Below the pieces are notes generated by a model. The model was not told the DNA's origin. It did not search any database and saw nothing but the letters and a program-made list of their open reading frames with translations. This document shows positions 35,938 to 64,000 of a stretch of DNA of 64,000 nucleotides, piece by piece. Made by a program: the position numbers and the translations under genes. The stretch's first letter is position 1. Each line of letters begins with the position of its first letter. Source of the DNA: Ecdyonurus torrentis (Eukaryota; Arthropoda; Insecta; Ephemeroptera; Heptageniidae); NCBI GenBank assembly GCA_949318235.1, contig OX439131.1:7959811-8023810 (forward strand), read 5' to 3'.

Positions 35938-36888
35938 TTACACTCCAAACAAACTCAAGAACGCCGTGTGCAAATGAGCTAACATGTCCGAAGCACACAT
36001 GCTTCGACCATGTTCTGAAAAAGCTTTCCCATTACACTTTCTAATGAGACAACATGCAGCATAGGAAGCAAGTATTCCAGTCTGGTGATTCGACAACTCC
36101 TGATAGATCTCCCAGGATAAGAAGGTTCCAACACTTCCAGAGAGTAAGTCACCTTGACCACCACAACGTCTCCAACTACCAGTCAATGAGCATTCTACAC
36201 TCTCTCCTGCAGCACCATGAATTAGGTCCTTGGGACCTTTCTTCAGAATCACAGTATTTGACCCTAGAGCTTCGGCTAAAGTACGTGAATCTCCTTTTTT
36301 CAACAAAGCTGTCACCAGTCTGTCATACTCAGGTGCATTGGGTGTCATTACGATGGGTGCAGGGTAGTTTTGAAATACTTCAGGTTGTTGTGTTACAAGC
36401 CACAGTCCGTCTGCATCTACGACCAGTGGCTTTTCAGCTGCTCGGCAAAGATTAACAATATTTACCACTCCTTGTAGTACCACGGGGTCACGTCCTAATC
36501 CTGGTCCAATCACAATGCAGTGTAGTCTGGGTAACCATGGTCCAATGTTTTCCACAATTTTCTTTTCGTCGGAGTCTCCAAGCAAAGGATGGACAATCAT
36601 ATCAGGGCTATAACTCTTGATGACTGAGGCGGCCTCAGGCAGGCAGAAAACATGAGCTAAGTCACAACCTGTGCGTAGAGCACTCATGGCTGCAAAGTAC
36701 GGAGCTCCAGTATACTCCACAGACCCACCGACCACACCTAAACGTCCAGCTAATCCTTTGTGACTTTTCTTACTGAAATCCGGAATGAGCTTACTCTTAA
36801 TCACCTCCAATGATTTAGATTCTGATAAAGTAGTCATCTTTCTTGAGTGTAGTAATAATGGGTAACGAAGAAATGTCAACCAAATCAT
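35938..36888 (-). CDS. NAXD: ATP-dependent (S)-NAD(P)H-hydrate dehydratase
   Basis: Metabolite-repair enzyme that uses ATP to dehydrate the damaged S form of NAD(P)HX back to NAD(P)H, working with the epimerase NAXE. The intact single-exon 316-residue ORF shows the ribokinase-like YjeF C-terminal (CARKD) fold in order: GRLGVVGGSVEYTGAPYFAA (residues about 48-67), GPGLGR, VVDADGLW, TPNAPEYDRL, ILKKGPKDLI and the catalytic GGQGDLLSG loop. Length is normal for the core enzyme. The first Met starts a short basic and hydrophobic leader (MIWLTFLRYPLLLHSRK) that could be a mitochondrial presequence. A second Met (residue 18, 36835-36837) sits in a better initiation context and would give a cytosolic form. 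The coding exon lacks introns, but a 5' UTR intron is likely. It is divergent from gene D with about 570 bp between start codons. Confidence 0.95.
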   Translation of the reverse strand: MIWLTFLRYPLLLHSRKMTTLSESKSLEVIKSKLIPDFSKKSHKGLAGRLGVVGGSVEYTGAPYFAAMSALRTGCDLAHVFCLPEAASVIKSYSPDMIVHPLLGDSDEKKIVENIGPWLPRLHCIVIGPGLGRDPVVLQGVVNIVNLCRAAEKPLVVDADGLWLVTQQPEVFQNYPAPIVMTPNAPEYDRLVTALLKKGDSRTLAEALGSNTVILKKGPKDLIHGAAGESVECSLTGSWRRCGGQGDLLSGSVGTFLSWEIYQELSNHQTGILASYAACCLIRKCNGKAFSEHGRSMCASDMLAHLHTAFLSLFGV

Positions 36889-36913
36889 GCAATATATGTA
36901 TTAGCTGCAACAC

Positions 36914-37207
36914 CTGGAATGAAAACAAATGAGCTAAGAACTATGCATCAGGACACTCAGGACAGATATTAGTATGATAAGCAAGTGATAAAAGTGAGAA
37001 TATTCACCATTGAAGAATATTCTGTTTATTTATAATCAATGCCATGCGGCAGCTAACATTAAAAATTTTAAGTGCACACACCACACAGCATTATTATAAA
37101 CATAAAATATCCGAATCCGATTATTACAATTTAACTACAAAGAATAATTATGACAGCTTATGAAAAATTATGCAGGATATTTAAAAACAGCTTTAATTAA
37201 AACGTAC
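36914..37207 (-). other. Probable 5' UTR intron of NAXD
   Basis: On the - strand a donor CCCAG|GTACG at 37208/37207 and an acceptor CATTCCAG at 36914 bracket 294 bp of AT-rich sequence between the divergent promoter region and the NAXD ORF. A second acceptor-like TTGCAG lies 9 bp further on. If it is real, the first NAXD exon starts between about 37210 and 37370. Inferred from splice consensus only. Confidence 0.4.
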
Positions 37208-37377
37208 CTGGGTATATTCAGATATAATATTTTTAATTTTCACTTTTCACCACGCTTTGTGTTTATTTCTGGTTTTTATTTATTAAAAAAAAAAAAATCC
37301 TCCCAGCTGACTAAAAATACAACAAAAAGCACGTGCTCTGTTTTGTGCTGCCACCTACATTGAATAGAGCGGCTAGA

Positions 37378-37384
37378 TATAAAA
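37378..37384 (+). promoter_or_regulatory. TATA box of gene D in a divergent promoter
   Basis: TATAAAA lies 81 bp before the ATG at 37459. A CACGTG E-box is at 37330-37335, in the compact region shared with the NAXD 5' end. Confidence 0.55.
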
Positions 37385-37458
37385 GTGGAGGGCGAGTAGG
37401 GATCGTGTTGCAGAGTTTGAGAGACTTTGAGTTCGTGTCAGTAGTTGCTGACAGAAGC

Positions 37459-60698
<23,240 letters not shown>

Positions 60699-61765
60699 GC
60701 AACGCAGTCAAGCACTCAAAACTGCGCGCAGCTTTCTAGAATTGAATATGCTAGACCAGTTAATCTTTCAACGGCAATAATTTGTTATGTTAAGCATTCC
60801 AATGGCTAATTAATCTAAAAAATAATTAAAAGTTATGTCACACTTAATATCAAACTTATTGGTATATATTTTTGTGGTTTAATAAAAGCAATAATTTATC
60901 AAATATTCGTGTGGATCGCGCTTACTTTTGTACATTAGTTATTTTTCTGAAATAATATTAACAAAATAATACCAATAAGAAATAAAATATAATCAAAATG
61001 TTATATAAATATTTTATAATATATTATATTGGCATAATTTTTAAATTGAACTATAGTTGCCGCCTTGAAAGTTATGCAACTTTTTATACGACATTGAACT
61101 GCAGGTTGCATTTTGATGTTATAAGGGGCAAAACAAAAGTTCAGATTGGCCAATTCCAATACTTTTTTGAGAAATAAATTTCCAAAATATTTTGCTCAAA
61201 GTTTTAGAAATAATTGTCGTATGGACAGTATTAAACTGGTAATTAAAAAGAAAATCGTAATAATTACAAAGAGGAATTGACAGGAAAAAAAAGCGTAACA
61301 AATATTTTTGTGTGCAAATTTTGAAGCACTGTAGTTGTATAATAAATATCTGACACACTGGCAGCCTATGCAAGTGCATTATTATTCACTAAAATAATAA
61401 TAAATTAAAAAGTTTGTTAGAAAAGCTGCCTTATGCTGATATTAATTTGATTTTGTTTTTATGTTTTTTTTTCTTTAATCATCGAGTCCATACGAAATGT
61501 GTTGCAAATATTGTTGTTGTCTAGTTTTTAATTGAAAATTTTATTTTTAATTATAAAATAACTTTGCACATATTTTGCAATTTATTATATAATGTACTGT
61601 CATTTATATAGTTTAAAATGAATAATAAAATGCTATCTTATCTTGCCAAAAACAGTGTATTTAATTTTTTACACCTCACGCCTACTTCATAAACACACAT
61701 AAATAGTATAAATTTTTTTTCCCACTTTACTTGAGTATTAGGCTTAATGCATACTACAAAGTATG
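60699..61765. other. 3' UTR of gene D and downstream spacer
   Basis: AATAAA lies at 60881-60886, 183 nt after the stop, and is the likely polyadenylation signal. The rest is AT-rich with no gene seen. Confidence 0.6.
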
Positions 61766-61769
61766 TATA

Positions 61770-63321
61770 TGTTAGCTTCCAGAAGCGAATTCGCTCCGGA
61801 AGCGGAAAATATGGTCAGAACGCGTTGGGACCACGTATGAGGCTTCGTAACGCGAAATTCGTGTTGGGAGCATGGTAAATTTAATCCCAACGCGTTGAGA
61901 TCAAGTTAAAATTTTTCAACGTGACGGGATCAAATTTGAAATTTTATGACGCGTTAGGAACATGCAAAATTGTTCTCAATGCGTTGGGACCAAAATTGAA
62001 ATTTCACAACGCGTTTCGGTACAATAATATAATTATGTGTATAAAATATCACCAAATAAATAAAAATAAAAAACAAACAATAATTAGAGCTATATAAATA
62101 TTTATAGCAAAATTTTTTAAATAAAAATAAAACTTTAAATTTATTTAGTAAAATAATCAAAAGCCGAAAAGGAACTTTTCTCAATTCAAAATTTTATGTG
62201 ATATGATTTAAAACTTTGCTATTATTACTTATATGTATTATTATTGTGCACGTTTATATAGGTATTGTTTATTGTTTTTCAACTTAAACTTATACATTTA
62301 TAATTACTTTACTTGAAATGCAAGAATACAGTATACTGTATCACTGTATGTGTTTTGAGCAAGGTGTTTTTAGATCACACGGACGGAATATATTGAGACA
62401 TGAAAATTAAACTTACTAAACGATCTATCTGGTTATTAATTATATATGACCGAAACTTTTTTATTTTTAAGTGAATACTTACGATTAATTATGTAAGAGC
62501 CACTGTAAAACCGTTATCCACTCACTTAATTATTTGCGCACCAACAATACACGTCAATTATTTAAATTCAAATATTTTCTTAACATATTCTATTTCCAAC
62601 GACTATGGTGAAATTATAAAACATGTTTTCCGCACAGAGACGAACATTCAACTGAACGTGTATGAGAAAAAAATATATCGGTATATTGTTATCACTGGAT
62701 AAAATAAGGTAGACTTGAACTTTGAACCAATGTATGAGGAAAGTAGTCATAGGTCATATCATAATACATTAATTTTGTTGGTATATGAAATAAATACTTT
62801 TATTTTTCATTATTTAAAATCAGTTTAAAAAAAGGCGTGTTCTCTCTCTCTCTGTCCTTTTCTTCGAGAGAAGATACCTTAGCAAATATTTGAGTTAAGA
62901 AAAATTGTTAATATTCGACTTTTGATTATTTTATTAAATAAAATTATAGCTTTTTTTTTTTAATTTTGCTATAAAAATAAAGAAATTTTATATTGCTCTA
63001 ATTATCGTTTGTTTTTTATTATTATTATTATTTATTTTGTGATGTTTTATTCAAATAATTATATTATTTTACCGAAACGCGTTGTGAAATTTCAATTTTG
63101 GTCCCAACGCATTGAGAACAATTTTGCATGTTCCTAACGCGTCATAAGATTTCAAATTTGATCCCGTCACGTTGAAAATTTTCAACTTGATCTCAACGCG
63201 TTGGGATTAAATTTACCATGCTCCCAACACGAATTTCGCGTTACGAAGCCTCATACGTGGTCCCAACGCGTTCTGACCATATTTTCCGCTTCCGGAGCGA
63301 ATTCGCTTCTGGAAGCTAACA
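61770..63321. mobile_element. 1552-bp long-TIR transposon with repeated AACGCGTT motifs
   Basis: Arms of about 251 bp (61770-62020 and 63071-63321) are near-perfect inverse copies ending TGTTAGCTTCC and GGAAGCTAACA. TATA lies at 61766-61769 and 63322-63325, so the TSD is TA or TATA. Each arm carries a series of AACGCGTT-like palindromes spaced through it. The interior, about 1050 bp, is AT-rich with no transposase ORF. Non-autonomous; superfamily not determined. Confidence 0.85.
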
Positions 63322-63606
63322 TATATAAATAGTAAAATAATTATAAATGGCTTCTTTTTTTCCTTCCATTTATTCAATAAGATTTAGTCTTTAATTTAAG
63401 ATATCATAGTAATGTTAATCAAAATTTCAAAACAAACAGCAGCATAAAACAATAAACACTATAAAGAAATAGAAGAGAGTACTATCAATACTGAATAACA
63501 GTCTTAAATGTTTGTATAACTGTTTAAATAGCCGATGCTGTGGCGCCGTGGTGTGTGTGCTGGTTTGATGTGTGCAGACTCGTGAGTTAGTTTCTCTGTA
63601 AGTATA

Positions 63607-63742
63607 TCAGTTGTTCCGAATGGAAGCCTCGTAAAGGTGCTTTTTTTGACTTACAACTTTGAGCTCCATGTAAAGAACAGGTAAAATTCAAGGTCGCAAC
63701 ATAAAAATACCCTACAACGAGGTTTCTATTCGGAACAACTGA
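63607..63742. mobile_element. 136-bp TA-flanked MITE
   Basis: Inverted ends are TCAGTTGTTCCGAATGGAA and its near-inverse TTTCTATTCGGAACAACTGA, with TA at 63605-63606 and 63743-63744. No coding capacity. Confidence 0.8.
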
Positions 63743-63744
63743 TA

Positions 63745-64000
63745 TGTGACTTTTTTAGGGCTGTGGTGTGTTCTTGTGTTCTCCACGCATTGATAATGTA
63801 TGCCAACATGTCAAAGGTAAAACAGTAGAAGAGGTGTTTAAACTTGACAGGTCTATTCATGTCTCTGACCAGTCCTGGCATGGTGGTAGTCACCAAATCA
63901 CTAGTATCTCATGATGGCTCACCAATCCACTTCAGCTCATTCATTTCTATTTAATCAAACGTTGTTGGGTTTATCCTTTTGTGAGGTATTGTACTCATTT
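63745..64000. other. Window end, nothing recognised
   Basis: Mixed-composition sequence with no ORF, splice-supported exon or repeat that I can identify. Confidence 0.4.

Noticed and set aside
36054..36455. 133-codon frame on the + strand
   Set aside because: Antisense shadow of the NAXD coding sequence.
37333..37458. Upstream in-frame ATG for gene D
   Set aside because: It lies before the TATA box and reads through promoter sequence; ATG 37459 begins the acidic, RFSV-containing N terminus.

Overview
The window is AT-rich, intron-rich nuclear DNA from an animal. The gene content, proteins and very heavy microsatellite load fit an arthropod, and a malacostracan crustacean is my best guess; nothing here fixes the order or species. 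It holds a cluster of cation-chloride cotransporter genes of the SLC12 NKCC/NCC branch, all on the + strand, plus one unrelated divergent gene.

Layout. Gene A (126-7037) is the 3' half of one paralog; its 5' half lies upstream of the window. Gene B (9781-19046) and gene C (22218-32681) are full-length 19-exon paralogs with matching exon structure. A compact gene on the - strand (36888-35938) encodes NAXD, the ATP-dependent NAD(P)H-hydrate dehydratase. It diverges from gene D (37459-60698), a 20-exon, roughly 1042-residue NKCC-type cotransporter with a 15.4-kb first intron. I rebuilt all coding exons by hand from paralog alignment and GT/AG sites. The lengths of C and D, and of A and B after removing one insertion or duplication each, are exact multiples of three, which supports the models.

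Function. A, B and C form one subgroup and D is the canonical NKCC-like member. D keeps the TM3 tyrosine that coordinates K+ in NKCC/KCC structures; B and C both have asparagine there, where vertebrate NCC has histidine. B and C may therefore be K+-independent or otherwise altered transporters. B, C and D all carry an RFxV-type SPAK/OSR1 docking motif near the N terminus.

Damage and mobile DNA. Gene A has a 1508-bp TA-flanked transposon in a coding exon. Gene B has a 59-bp tandem duplication in a coding exon that shifts the frame. Gene C has a 2267-bp TTAA-flanked fold-back element ending 32 bp before an exon. Other MITE-like elements (hAT type with an 8-bp TSD, TTAA type, TA type), a 1552-bp long-TIR element, a roughly 190-copy (GAAA)n array and many (TA)n, (CT)n and poly(A/T) tracts fill introns and spacers. 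No rRNA, tRNA or CRISPR was recognised.
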